Below are positions 36,989 through 49,600 of a stretch of 64,000 bases of DNA, piece by piece. The stretch is from contig NC_052475.1 in assembly GCF_009730915.1 (NCBI RefSeq), forward strand, positions 27,465,016-27,529,015, in the 5' to 3' direction. The position numbers and the translations under genes were made by a program. The notes beneath the pieces are model-generated. The model did no database searches and was not told the origin of the DNA. It was given only the letters and a program-made list of their open reading frames with translations. Source of the stretch: Dioscorea cayenensis subsp. rotundata (lineage: Eukaryota > Streptophyta > Magnoliopsida > Dioscoreales > Dioscoreaceae). The first letter of the stretch is position 1. Every line of letters starts with the position of its first letter.

Positions 36989-38671
36989 CTACAATTTGTC
37001 AGCAATTCTCCCAATGGCATCTGCCAATTTTCCAAGCACACCAAGCAGGCTATCTGCTTGGTCCTTCCTCTGGTCTCTGTCTAATTGGTAATTCATATTT
37101 TGAGCTTCTAGTTGGGCTGTCAGCATCCTACTGTTCCTCTCTAGGATTTCTATTAGTTGATGCTGCAGATTGGTGTCACCAGAGCCACCACCACTTTCCT
37201 CCGGTGATACCCGTCTCCGCTTCTGTCCTTCCCGAGACGATGAGCCCTTCTCCGGGTTTTCAACTGCCTGTGGCTGATCTTCAGCCATGCCTGGGAAATC
37301 TCAACAGTTAAAAAAACATACATCAATGCAAAGCTTTACAGAGTTGCATCACTTCCCTACACTACAATAATTTGGGCATGCCTATAAAATCTCAACAGTT
37401 CAAAAACATACATCAATGCAAAGCTTCCATCACTTCTCTAAACCCCAATAATTTTAATGCATAAACATCAGTAAAACCCTTCAGAATGTTCATATAAGTT
37501 TTAGTCCCAATTGTCATTATACCAACAACAAATACATCAATCTTCTCTTGAATACACACTTTTTTAACATTGTTGCATAGATAAATTAAGGAGCTAATTA
37601 TCCAACAAACATAGAATGAAAGAATTAGCATCTTACAAATAAAGTTTGTATTAAAAAAAAAAAATCTTATTTTTATTTTTAACCAATTGAAGCAAATTAA
37701 TACCTGGTTCAGATGCCTCCGGATGAGATGGTTCATACTTCTTCTCTACACCCACTCAAAGAAGAAAAATAGCCAAAGAATTACAAGTTAAAAAAAATAA
37801 ATAAATAAAACAGCAACAAAAATAATAATCCTCAATAGACCATAATCCAATCAACAAAAACAACTCTTATAATCCACCAAACATCTTACGCAATTAAAAA
37901 TCAACCCAACAATACCAGCAATTCAACAAGAACAATAATTTATCCAGAAAAGAAGAAAAAAAGGTTTTTTTTTTTTTAATACTTTCGTGAAGCAATCAAG
38001 ATTCAAGATATGAATTTTTCTCATTGATTGCCAAAAGAAAAGGCCAATTTTTTTTTTTTAAAAAAAAGAAATAGTTCATCGATGAGAAAGAACCACTCAC
38101 CGGAGATCGGCAACGCCACCACAGGAGTCGACGGCGCCGCCCTCTCCTCCTCCTCCTCCTCCCCCTCCTCCTCTTCCTCTTCCTCGCAATCCGAAAACAA
38201 TCCATCCTCCCCCGCCGTCCTCCCACTATCAAACACCGCCTCTTCCTCCCCGACCACCGCCGGCACCGCCACCGCCGTCCCCTCCAAAATCTCAAACACT
38301 TCCCGATCGAAAAACCCCGGCAACCTCCTCTCCCTCCTCGCATCATTCCTCATCGCCCAAAACGACTCCTTCCCCGCTCTCTCCCACTCCTTAATCTTCT
38401 TATGATCGCCGGCGAGATTACTCCACCTCTTCCGGCACTGCACCGGTCCCCGGTCCACCCCATGCCTTTTACAATAAGCGGACACCGCCGCCCACTTCGG
38501 TTCTCCGGCCGGTCCTCCGGCGCGCCCTGGCCCTCGACATCTCCCTCTCCCTTCCACCACTCTCTTCCCCTCGATCAACACAAGTATCTCTTGTCTCGTC
38601 CACCGTGGTAGCCTTCCCGCCCTAACGCCGTTCCCCGCCGCCGCCGCCGCCACCGCCGCCGCCGTTTCCAT
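36989..38671 (-). CDS. Trihelix transcription factor, ASR3-like
   Basis: Three exons: 38671-38101, 37745-37704 and 37290-36989, giving 304 aa. After a polyalanine start comes a MYB/SANT-like trihelix DNA-binding domain with 'RLPRWTRQEILVLIEGKRV', 'PKWAAVSAYCKRHGV', 'RGPVQCRKRWSNLAGDHKKI' and 'PGFFDREVFEIL'. A Glu-rich stretch follows, then a C-terminal coiled coil ('LIEILERNSRMLTAQLEAQN') and 'LGKLADAIGRIADKL'. Family knowledge: Arabidopsis ASR3 is a nuclear repressor that dampens immune gene expression after phosphorylation by MPK4. No LxLxL (EAR) motif is visible in this protein. The first exon is strikingly GC-rich against AT-rich flanks. Intron 2 contains a tandem copy of the exon 3 acceptor (see findings). 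Confidence 0.93.
37286..37459 (-). repeat. 91-bp tandem duplication spanning a splice acceptor
   Basis: 37286-37376 and 37377-37459 are near copies sharing ATCTCAACAGTT and 'CATACATCAATGCAAAGCTT'. The first copy includes the real exon 3 acceptor (exon starts at 37290). The second carries a matching AG that would start an exon at 37381. Confidence 0.85.
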
Positions 38672-38785
38672 TCCCCTTCACGGCGCTTAACGCCGTTAAC
38701 CTCTCTCTCTCTCTCTCTCTAAAAAAAAATCCAATTTTTGAGGGTAGAGAGAGAAAGAGAGAACAAACGAAACAAAGAAAGAGGG

Positions 38786-38791
38786 TTATAT
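38786..38791 (-). promoter_or_regulatory. Possible TATA box of the trihelix gene
   Basis: The minus strand reads TTCATATAACCC about 115 bases upstream of the ATG, with a CT/GA-rich leader between. The match and spacing are plausible but weak. Confidence 0.3.
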
Positions 38792-38864
38792 GAAGAGAAG
38801 GGCAAAGGTCACAATGGAGCCTAATTAGTCAATCAATTAATCTATCCTTTAATTCTCTATCCAT

Positions 38865-38866
<2 letters not shown>

Positions 38867-38897
<31 letters not shown>
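38867..38897. repeat. (TA)15 microsatellite followed by (AATT)n
   Basis: Uninterrupted AT run, then AATTAATTAATTAATTA. Confidence 0.95.
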
Positions 38898-38902
<5 letters not shown>

Positions 38903-41900
38903 TTAATTAATTAGAGGGTCATTAGACATGGATTTTAGATTTGAATTCCTATTTATTTATTTTTCCCTTTTTTCACTTATTTATTTTTTTTAAAAAAAAA
39001 TCTTACAATTGCTTATATACCCTCATAAAATATAAATATTAAGAAAATTTTCTCCCAAATAAATCTATTCTTTGTAATTATTAACATTACTTACTTGAAA
39101 ATAATTTGTTTAAAAAAAAACTCATTGATGTTGATGGAAAACTATTTATACATATAAAATAGGAAAGGAAGGGATATCCCTATCCTAGTATGAAGGTTGA
39201 CAAGGCTCCACCACCTTCCTAATAGTATTTTGTGGGATGGAGAGGGATACCACTAGTGGTTTTCGGACCTTGTTTTACAAGTGATTAGGACATGATTAAT
39301 TAGAAATAATTGTGCTTTGATATGTCAATTTTCTTTTTAGCAAATAAAATTGATTGTCATGGACCATGCTTGCAACTTTTGATCATTTCTTTTGGTTAAA
39401 TACAAAATAAATATCAACAGAATTTATCTAAATAATAGAGATTTTAAATATTTTGAGTATTCAAAAAACATCAGTTAAGAATTTATCTCATCCCATACCC
39501 ATATTGATTTAAAATTTATGGCTAGTCGAAGACTGATGTGTCAAGAAGAAGATTAATAAAAAAAAATAAAAAAACACAAAATAAATAGTATTAATAATCC
39601 TTAATCAATGGATTAATGAGGATGAAAATTATAATTGTCCATTGACAAATGAGAGGGCTAATTAGTGGGATTAGGAGGCATATATGTCTCTATGAAGTGA
39701 TTGGGGGTCACTAGCCATGGGTGGGTCACAAGATAGTTTTACATTGTGATAGCCACAAGAGAAGAGGGGGGACCAAAGGAGAGAAGATGCCCTTAAAATG
39801 GGTCATATTGGCCGGCTTGAGTGGACAATTGGAGGGCTCCTCCAAAACTCATTAAAATTTAATTTTCTATTAATCATCTTATTAATCTCATTCCCTTAGT
39901 CCAATTCATGGGACCCTCTTCTTTTGGGGCAATGGAGAGTGAGGTGGTGCCTTATCAGCATCTATGACATCAAATTTGATCCTTTTATTTATTTACTTTT
40001 TTTATTATTTTAAATTTTAAATTTTTAATAAAGACGGATTTAAACTCAGTTCAAACAAGATAAAAGTACATATGTATTGAGCCATTTAATCTATATTGGT
40101 GCACACTTTTGATATGATTTGTTTATTTTATAAAAAAAAAAAAAAATTTAAAATTGAGATTATTGATTCTATATATTAATAAAAGATTAAAACGTAAGAG
40201 ATATGGGGGTGTTTAATGGTGATACGAAGAGAAGTGATTCTTTTTCATTTATTATTATAGAGGGTGTCTTAAATAAGAATTAAGAGGGGGATTAAGATTT
40301 GATTTTGGAATGATAGCTGTGGGTCTAGCTTTAACTTTGCTGTTATCTTTAGTGGCTAATGGATCCACTGTATAATATTGTAGCCACTCTTAATAAGATT
40401 TAGGAGCATTTTTATTTAATGTTTTTAATGGACAAAGTTGGAAACCAAGTTGGAAAAATCAAAGGATTAGTGATTTGAACGTAAATATATAAATATATAT
40501 ATATATATATTTATTTTTTTTTAAAATCTGAGGATAGAAAATTCAAAGCAGGTTTGTGGGGATTTTTTTTTAAAAAAAAATTCCTTATGCTCCTTGTAAT
40601 TGTTGATAACTACTCATTGAATTTTTCATGATTATTATGACCTCTTACCTACAGTTATTTGTGAATTGGATTTAAATTTTAACTAAAAGCTATAAAATGC
40701 TCTTATCGAGTCAAAACAAAAAAATACATTAAAAAAATATAAAAAGTTTTAAAAAAATAATAATCATCCTAGCAATTGCAATTGGAGAGTTAGTATTTCT
40801 TTCTTTTTCTAATCAAAAGTCGAGAATATGAATTTATGGCTTATCCATATTTTTAAATAAAATTAAATATGATTAAAAAAAACTAAAATTTTAGAACTTT
40901 CAGCATTCATGTAAATTATCTAAATAAAAAACTTCCTATTTTGGCAATCCAAAGAAATAATGCATAATATTGAAGATTTCATACAACTATCTATAATAAA
41001 GACAAAATAATATTTTTTTTGGCAAAACTATAAGGTTTCAATTATAATTTAAAGCTATATATATATAGTGATTATTATTATTATTATTTACCAAAATTAG
41101 ATTTGAGGAAGGCCCAATAAGTGCAAAGGAAAGATAAGGGCAACCAAATCCAATCTACTTTTTTCCATATTCAAACTTAAAGTAGAATGGGCAATGGAAT
41201 GGAGCCTTTGCTTGGGTGGGTCATCAAGGCACCAAACCCATTTCCTTCTAGTCATTCTTTTTTTCATTCCATGGACCTCATTTTGACTACCAAAAAAGAT
41301 AGCTTTAATATTGGCATGATTAGAATCTCATTTTTCATCATTCCATAACTCAATATTATTGGCCCCTTAAAGGTCAATCCTTTGTGCACTAGTGGATAAT
41401 TCATTTGTTTCTATTTATTATTTTTAGTTTTTTCCCATGCATCAATATATATATATATATAATAATATATAAATAATTCCAAATATACTGATGAATTCTT
41501 GATTTATTGTCACTAAAACCAATATATAGGATATTTATATTCTTAAAAAAAATCATATTCAAATATCAAATCAGGCAAGATAAGAATATAAGTTATTTGT
41601 GACATCTCTGACTTGTCCATTATATAAAAAAAATATAAATATATGCAAAAAAAATTATTGAGGTATTGGAATGAAAACTTTTTTGTGTTATATATTTATT
41701 ATCTTTTTCAGGGGAAAGTTTAGATAAAAGTTGAAAAGAAAAATTCTTCAATGCTCCATTCACCTCTCTAATTGCATCTGTTAAATGTGACTAAAAGAAA
41801 CACTATGAAATTATAGAGCCACAGACTCAAGGGACCACTAAAAGTGGGCTCTTAGTGAATGACTAATGCCTAATGCCTAAATCAAGAGTTGCACAACTTA

Positions 41901-42958
41901 TGTTGCATCAATGAATTTCTCCACCATCTTAATATCTTTTATTTATTTATTTATTTTTTCTATCAATAGTTTTATGCAATAATTAAATTATGTGAGAAAT
42001 GTACTCACTTGACATGAAAGCTCCTTTAAAAAGAAAATTCAAGCAAAGAGGATTAAAGTCCACAAACACACTTATGTTATGCATAACTTCAGTCTTCATG
42101 ATAATCATAGCTCAAAATAAGAATTGAAGATGTTCTGTTTGACCAGTGGAATTATGATTCATTAACCAAAAAAAAAAAGTCATAATTTGAAATGTAATTT
42201 TACAATTATAATCTAATAGAAATTATTAAATATAATAATAGTATTAAAAGAAATGTAATTTTACATCCGTTGATTCTTTAAATATATATATATATATAAC
42301 TCATAAATTTAAAATCTCAATTGTTAGTTTGAGATAAAAATGAAATACTATAACTCTCTAGGGGTGGTCACTTTGAAGAATTTTGGAGTGTAATTTTAAT
42401 ATAAAATAAATTTAAAAATTTAAAAATAACTTCACAAACTTTCAAATTTATTTTGATATCTAGTTTTTGGTTATCATTTGTTGAGTTGGTATTACATATA
42501 AATATATTACATTTAAAACTGTCCTAAATATAATTATTTTTTTCAAATTATCAATTTTTATAGTTACTCCATCAATATCATTAGTACCACAATTTTAATT
42601 AGTGATCATTTTTTGTCTACAAAATGGAGAAAAATCCACGTTGCAATAAATATAAAACAACAAAGTTCATTTGACAAAAATGATATTTCCTGATAAATTG
42701 ATAGAAAAGGATTTAAATGATTAAAAACCCATAAAATTACAAATTTTATAAAATAATAATTAATAAAACACCGTTAGAATTAGATTAAGAAAAAGAATAC
42801 TTTTCTCAAGAAAATAGTATAACTGTTTGTCAATTTTTTTTATTTTTTTCATAAATTAATTGAGACCCCCCTCAAATTCTCTATATATATATATATATAT
42901 ATATATACCAATAATAAAAAAGGAAATTCTAGATTGAAAAGATAACAAAAAAACCAAA

Positions 42959-42996
42959 TGGGCCAAATGTGCTGTACTTGATTAGAGTTGGGCCCA
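42959..42996 (+). promoter_or_regulatory. Two TGGGCC site II-like elements upstream of MHF1
   Basis: TGGGCC at 42959-42964 and the palindromic TGGGCCCA at 42989-42996. Established knowledge: TGGGCC/T 'site II' motifs bind TCP factors and are common in promoters of proliferation-linked plant genes such as PCNA. Function here is inferred. Confidence 0.45.
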
Positions 42997-43029
42997 TTAA
43001 ACATGAAGATGGACAAAGCTTCGTTTCCA

Positions 43030-43038
43030 TTTCCCGCC

Positions 43039-43041
<3 letters not shown>
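43030..43041 (+). promoter_or_regulatory. E2F consensus site upstream of MHF1
   Basis: The 12 bases TTTCCCGCCAAA fit the full TTTSSCGSSAAA E2F/DP consensus without a mismatch, 34-45 bases before the MHF1 ATG. E2F control would suit a DNA-repair histone-fold gene expressed around S phase. Confidence 0.55.

Positions 43042-43043
<2 letters not shown>

Positions 43044-43074
<31 letters not shown>
43044..43074 (+). repeat. (GA)15 tract directly before the MHF1 start codon
   Basis: A GA run that ends at the ATG at 43075. It stays in frame with the ORF as Arg-Glu repeats from an upstream ATG at 43003. Confidence 0.9.
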
Positions 43075-43082
<8 letters not shown>

Positions 43083-44106
43083 CGGGGATGGAGGAGATGG
43101 GGAGATCGAGAAAGAAGAGGACTTGGAGATGGGGGAGCTGCTCAAGGATCGTTTCAGGCTCTCCGTCATCACCATTGCGGAATCAGAGGGTTCGTCCATC
43201 CCCTGGATTCTCCTTTTTTCTTTAATATTTGATTTACTAGGTTTTCTTCAGCGATGATGGTGTTAATCTTCGTGTTTTGATTAGTCAAGAAGCAATCCAT
43301 GGAGGTTTCGGAGACCGTGGTGGCGTGTATCGCTGATCTGGCTTTTAAGCTCACAGGTCGATGCCTATGCCCTAATTTCGCTTACTTTTGGGTTTCCAAG
43401 CATTTTAAGTGGTTTTTGTTTGCTGGATTAACTTGAATTTATCACCTAGTTGATGTCGCTTTTTTCAAAGTGGAATTCTTGTATTGAATTTGCAGTCTTT
43501 TACTTTGTAGACATAATAATTGCTAAAATGAATGAAATTTCAGATTTTGATGCAATACTGAAGCACAATTAATATAATTTAGGCATGTGTTTTCCTTTTC
43601 TTTTATTGCTTATAGATGTGATCCATGAATGAGAGTGATTGTATCACAGTGAAATTCTTTGATTTTGAAACTTCTGATTTATAGACAACAATTTTATATA
43701 TTTTTTTTTGGGTTGTGTGATGCAGAACAGTTGGCGAAAGATGTAGAGATGTTTGCGCAGCATGCTGGCCGGAAATCTGTGAATATGGAAGATGTTATTT
43801 TATCTGGTAATTATTTCAGATCAATGTTGGAGTATTTTTATGTTGAATTATAGCAAGTTAGGATTTATTTATTGTTTGAATTTCAGTACCAGTTCTTATT
43901 AGTATTCATAGTACTTTGAGACTAGCTTTCTGGGAACTATCTTCTAGTGGTGGTAATCCTTTCTAAATTTTGTTTCAGCTCATCGAAATGCACATTTGAT
44001 GACCTTGTTGCGGAACTTCTCTCATGAACTGAAAGGGAAAGATCCCCAATCTGAGAGGAAGAGAAAGAAATGCTCAAAGAAGAATGATAAGTTGCTCCAA
44101 ACTTGA
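43075..44106 (+). CDS. MHF1 / CENP-S, FANCM-associated histone-fold protein
   Basis: Four exons: 43075-43189, 43285-43356, 43726-43806 and 43979-44106, with all introns in phase 1, giving 131 aa. A Glu/Gly-rich start is followed by a histone fold with 'LLKDRFRLSVITIAESE', 'VVACIADLAFKLTEQLAKDV', 'FAQHAGRKSVNMEDVILSAH' and 'LMTLLRNFSHELKGKDPQSE', then a Lys/Arg tail ('RKRKKCSKK'). Family knowledge: MHF1 pairs with MHF2 (CENP-X), binds branched DNA and supports FANCM; in Arabidopsis the complex limits meiotic crossovers. Start chosen: the ATG at 43075, because conservation begins soon after it and the upstream in-frame ATG would translate the (GA)n repeat. The length is normal for the family. 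Confidence 0.93.
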
Positions 44107-46538
44107 TTGAGGAACTCTCTGATGCCTAATCTGCAGTAAGTGGTAATCTTTTAGTTTTTTGGGAAAACTAAAGCGAAGCTTAATGTTTAATGCTTTTCCA
44201 TCAAAAGTTTGTTCCAGTCCTTGCCAGAAAGGTCTTGAGATTTTTTTTTTTGTATTCATAGCCAAATATTTTCACTGGAATCCTAAAGCCATCAAGTATC
44301 ATGAGATTTACTAGTTCTACATGCTTCTGGCCTATTGTTGTCATGAATTGGACATTGGCTTGTATTATCTGATGGTCATAGTCTTCAATTATACAAGTGA
44401 TCCTCATGTCTCATGAGTTGTTTCCTTTGATAGGCAATTAATGAAACAAGGATTTGTGGTGTTCATTTTTCATAATAAGAGTTTTAATTGATTAAATGAT
44501 CTGATTTGATGGCTCTGGTCATGAATCATGGTCCACAATAGGCGGTATGAGAACTAGCATTCCATACCCCCATGACATTATCTAATAGAATATGCTAGGA
44601 AATAAAGAATGTGTTTATTTCTCATTTCATTTATTGCATATTCTTTTTCTGTAGATTTAATATATCTAGAGCTGTTAAATCATTCTGAAATTTGTGACTT
44701 AAAAGGTTCTAGCTTTCTCAATGTGACTAAGTTCTTTCTTGATGGTATTTTCCCGTATTCTGTTATAGACTTATCAAAGTAGTCCAAAGGCCTTCAATCG
44801 CCATTTTCATGTGCTTCAGAAAATTGAAATATTTATTGTTGTGTTTGTTCAAATATTCTTCTATCAAGAAATTAAGATTTATTAAGTCTTAGCTCAAAAT
44901 ATTGATGTATTAGAATTCCTCACTGGTTTTTATGCTTTCTCATTGGGTTTCTTCCAAGGTCTGAAGTTTGCAACATCAAACTATCAAATCTATAGCGTGC
45001 ACTCTTAGTAATCATTCATTAGATAATTTACATGAAACTATAACTTTCTTCTCAGAATGAACTTTGTCTTATTTGATCCAGTACTTGCTTATTTGTGTAC
45101 GTAACACATCATTTATTCCCTGATTATTAATATTCTGCTTATTGACCTTTATGATTAATTTATTGGGTTTTAATGTTTAATGCAATTGTGGATAGCAATA
45201 TTTCCTTGAGGCTGATATAAAAATAACCCTGCAGTGGGTAGTTAGGAACTTATGTTATTGTCCAAAAATTCCTTAGAGATACTCAAGGGTTTTGCTTTGA
45301 ATAAGGACAACATATAACAATATCCAGATAAGGATTGGAAGAAAAAACTACTTAAGTTGCTGGACTGGACTGAGCATCCAAGGCAGAAACAAAATCTTAA
45401 TATATATTATATAATGCACAAACTTTGAGAACAATGATAAGGCTGAAGACATAAACAGCATGGTGTGCTATGGGTGGGAATTTTGTTGGACTGCACTAAA
45501 TCCTGACAGACTTTCATGAATTTTAATTGCCCATTATAGGATAAAGAGATATGGTATTCTGGAATACCCTGCACTACTTTGTGGCTAGCATTCATTCAAA
45601 GACGAAAGATTTCTAAGCTTATATTCTATAGCATCCCAAACAAAGGATAATAAGAGAAATGGTCCTACATGATAGTCCTACAGTGTCTGATTGCCAAAAA
45701 CAAAAATATAACCAAATTCAATCCATCTGTTTGCAGTACTAGCCTAATTTAGTGTGTGGATTCCCAACTTAAAATAATACAATATATGAGTACAGCATCA
45801 GTCCGCTGCATCTGTTTGGGGCCACTCTACTAAAAAATTAAAAAAGGCTCAGCCAAACATGAATTAGATAGAGAATTATAATGTATTGTTGCTAAACAAA
45901 TAAACCCCACATTGTTGCTGCAATCAATACCTTGAAGAAGATGCCTGAGTGTTGTTCACTGTATGTTGCCATGAATGGAAAAGAGATAACCACCAATCTT
46001 TAAAAGTTAAAATCCCTGGTATTGTTTACATTGTTAAAATGGGAATTACAGATTGTTTCTTTACTTTAAATGGGAATTTGATGATCATGCTGTTTTCTCA
46101 TCTTGCATAAGTTAAGTTGCTTTGGGTGGTGAATGCTCTGCTGGAAAATATCTTAAATATCATTCTTGAATTGGGAAGGGAAGGGATTAAAATCCAGAGA
46201 CATCCTTAACCATAACCATCTGTCAGTAATCTAATGTATAATCAGGCTTTTAATATAATAAATCTGGAGGCTGACAACTAGCATAGTCCATATGGACAGC
46301 TCATGAAGTTGTAGATGGATTGGATAGGATTAGATGTTTTTCTTTAATTATATTGATTACTTTGATTGACTTGTGGATTACTCATCTTGTTCTCTGTATG
46401 TCTCTCATAATTTAATTGTATAATACTGGTTGTTTAATCATTGTTTTTTTATTCCTTTTCAAAGGATCTGTTGCAAATAATTTGTTGGGATTTAAAATTC
46501 TTTTTTAATGGCAAAAAATAAATAAATAATGAAATTAG
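44107..46538. other. Intergenic: MHF1 3' flank up to the tRNA gene
   Basis: 2.4 kb without a recognisable ORF of conserved type. The base composition is more even than in the neighbouring AT-rich deserts, so part may be a long 3' UTR or degenerate repeat. Nothing specific is identified. Confidence 0.5.
46513..46518 (-). terminator. Pol III terminator of tRNA-Pro
   Basis: T6 on the minus strand, 20 bases beyond the tRNA 3' end. It is the first run of at least five T after the gene. Confidence 0.7.
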
Positions 46539-46610
46539 GGGGCATTCCGAGAATTGAACTCGGGACCTCTCGCACCCTAAGCGAGAATCATACCACTAGA
46601 CCAAATGCCC
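46539..46610 (-). tRNA. tRNA-Pro (anticodon AGG)
   Basis: 72 bases on the minus strand. The acceptor stem GGGCATT pairs with AATGCCC, with a C discriminator. The anticodon stem CTCGC/GCGAG encloses the loop TTAGGGT, which gives anticodon AGG. The T arm CCGAG...CTCGG contains TTCAATT. There is no intron. The 5' flank (higher coordinates) has CAACAA just before the gene, and a run of six T on the minus strand (46513-46518) lies 20 bases past the 3' end as a Pol III terminator. Both are normal for nuclear plant tRNA genes. Confidence 0.97.
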
Positions 46611-49600
46611 TTGTTGTGTGACATATAAAAAATAATAATTTTTCCATTCTTTTATGCAACCAAAATTGTCATTATAAAAAACAATTACAATGTTGTTTCC
46701 TAAAATTCTAACTCCTTACAATGTGATACACCTATAAAAAAAAAAATACCCTCATTTTAACATTAATTTCATGGGTTTATTTAAGTAATCACATGGTATA
46801 TTATTCATCAAGTTCTAAATGCAATAATATCGAAACTTGATCTAGATCTAGATAACCAAGCACACCCTACACATACACATGTGTATGAATGATGTTATGT
46901 GTGAATCCAAGGCTAAAATATTCAGTACTCAAACAAAGAAAAATTAATAGACCTCTAAATGATTCAATGATTTTTATTGATTGAGATTTCTTCATTCATT
47001 TGAGGCCATATGAAACCATAGAGGTACCCTTCAGATCACAAAGCAGTGCATATAAATTAAGCTAAACTTTATATGATATATTTATATTCCCAGCTAAGCA
47101 ATCACACAAAATCCACACCAAAATTGCCTGGCAAACCAAGCCTCACAACTCATAAAATATATATGTCTCTCCATTGGCCTTTCAATTTCTTTTTCTATGT
47201 TCTTAATCTCTGATTAAATGAAAATCATACAATAAATTAATTTAAAACTGATTCTTAGTATCAATGAAATACATAGAATACATCTCAGGCTCTAATAATT
47301 AAAAATGATTGCTTGATTGATTTTTTATAAGTAGATTAGTAGTAGAGCTAATTAGATTTGAATTGTGATTATTATTCTAAACCACTATTATTAAATGCCA
47401 GTCTGTGGACTAGTTGGCTCTCTAATCAAGGGGATATAAACATTAATCATTATTAAACCTAGCTTGAATTTCATATACCTAAGTCTTAACTTTTCATACC
47501 TTGAAAATTTCACTGAGCTGATAATGTTTATATATATATATATATATATAATTAATCTTGAGCATATATTAAATTTTTCAGGATAAATTTTAAATTTTAA
47601 TTATTTGAGAGGAGTCCAACAATCACTGCCATGTCACTATTAACCCTTTGTTTGATAAAAACTAAGTGTGGTTTTTCTTTAAGTTATATTTGCATCAAAG
47701 AAGGGAAGATTGGAGGATAAATGAATGTGAACGAAGGTTGTTGAATTCTTGGTCTTAAATGTTTAAATCCATATTAAAAAAAAAAGTCATGAGGTTTGAG
47801 CTTAATATGAGGTCTTTTCTCAACTACTTGTGTGGTTGGCTACTCAATTATCTTGTATTTAATGTTCAAAATCCAACTATTAATACAATTTTAGATCCAA
47901 GAAATCAACTTAACTACTATAATAAGGATCATATATATTTTAATTAAAATGGAATGAAAATTATTCATTGAAAAGTATGGGAAACTCTTTCCATGTTCCT
48001 ATATTTTAAAAAAAAAAACTAATATTATATCTTTTTTTATTTATATATATATAAATAAATAAATGGTTCATTTTCTTTTCCCATATGAGAAAGATACTTA
48101 TTATGGTCCATGAAATTTGAATATATCCTAAAGAGAAGGTGCACAAGCATCACAGCTTTAAAGAGCTGTGAAAAGAATCAATAGTACTCTTCTCACAATG
48201 CCCTCCATCCTAATTTTCATGCAAATATTCATCTAATTAAAACTCATATATTTCCATGGCACGCCTACACTTTATTTATATATACATTTGTGCCTCATGA
48301 ATCATGATTAATATATTAACTCTAAATTAGATTTGTATACTTGTTAATCCAAATCAAATCACGGGTTAATAATTTATTGTTCTAAATAACAATTATAAAA
48401 ACACAAAATTAACAAATAAAAACAAGAAATAGAGGGAGTGAGGATTGCATGTATTGCATCAATGATATAATTCGGGAATTAATTATTTTATTTTTACATG
48501 ATGAATAAAGTTTATAGCAAAATAAAAGGTCATGCAAAGCATGCAAATTATAATAATTATAATAATAATAATTTTAAAAAAGGACAAGTTGGACTTTGAA
48601 GGTGAAGGGCTTCTTTCCATCAATGTCCATCAACATCCCCTTCTCAACCTTTGTTTTTACACACCCTTCTTTCTTTCATTATATCATTCAAACCCACTCT
48701 CCTTCTACCACGTGGCTTTTGTACAACCATGAGTGAGAGTGCCTCTATGCATACAAATTTCATGATGTAATGGAGATATTTATTATATTCACATTGTTCT
48801 ATTTTTCACTTTTTAATTATCAAAATTTATTCTTGTATATACAAATTTGTTTACATACTAAACTATACACAAATAAAATGTGTGTTTCTTTTTTAATATT
48901 TTCGATTTGCTAGCTTTTAATAACTACACATTCTAAACCAGTAAAAAAATACTAAAAATTATATAAATAAACAAAAATTTTCTAGTGGACCATTTAGACT
49001 AATATTTGTTGTAATGAAATAAATAATTTTATTTTTATATTATTTTTTTTTATAAAATTAACAACCAAGTCAGGGATGCTCATAAGTGTATATTAATATT
49101 TCAACATAAATGTGTTTTTTCATTCTACTAAGTAAAAGTTCACCTTATGTACGGACCAGGTGCCAATAAATTAATAGATTATAAACTATTATTATTATAA
49201 ACGAAATAAATATTTTTTAAAAAAATTAAATATTACATTGCCATTTGTTGAGTTTTATTGTAAAATAAAAAAAATGAAAGATGAAAATTGGGATCCAGAC
49301 CAACGGCTTTTTGGTCAATTGATATCGGGTCATTTGTGTAGAGCGTTCGTTTCGGAGAGGACCCAATATCAAACCTCATGTCCTATGCAAGATGAGAGCA
49401 CATGGGTCGGCATTGAGCCATGCTCCTCACACATGCACGTCCCTGGGTTCTGGTGTTTGTCGTTTTTTTTTTTTAAATAAAAAAATTAGGATATAGTCAC
49501 CTCTCAATTAAAAGAAGGTGAGAATTACCTAGAAATATTATTATATAAAAATATAAGAATAATTTTCAGAGCGGTGGCGGTTAAAGTACCGAAAGCCCAT

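Larger units (their letters stand above)
38672..43074. other. Intergenic region between the divergent trihelix and MHF1 genes
   Basis: 4.4 kb without a recognisable gene. The left end is the trihelix 5' UTR with CT repeats at about 38700-38720 and a possible TATA box. Then come (TA)15 at 38867-38897, (AATT)n, and long AT-rich stretches with (TA)n near 40494, 41446, 42283 and 42882. Two less AT-rich islands, about 39640-39960 and 41090-41400, could be distal regulatory DNA, but nothing identifies them. The right end holds MHF1 promoter elements. Confidence 0.6.

Noticed and set aside
48145-48175. Small perfect palindrome TCACAGCTTTAAAGAGCTGTGA
   Set aside because: Eight-bp arms in AT-rich DNA with no gene nearby; expected by chance and too short for a microRNA hairpin.
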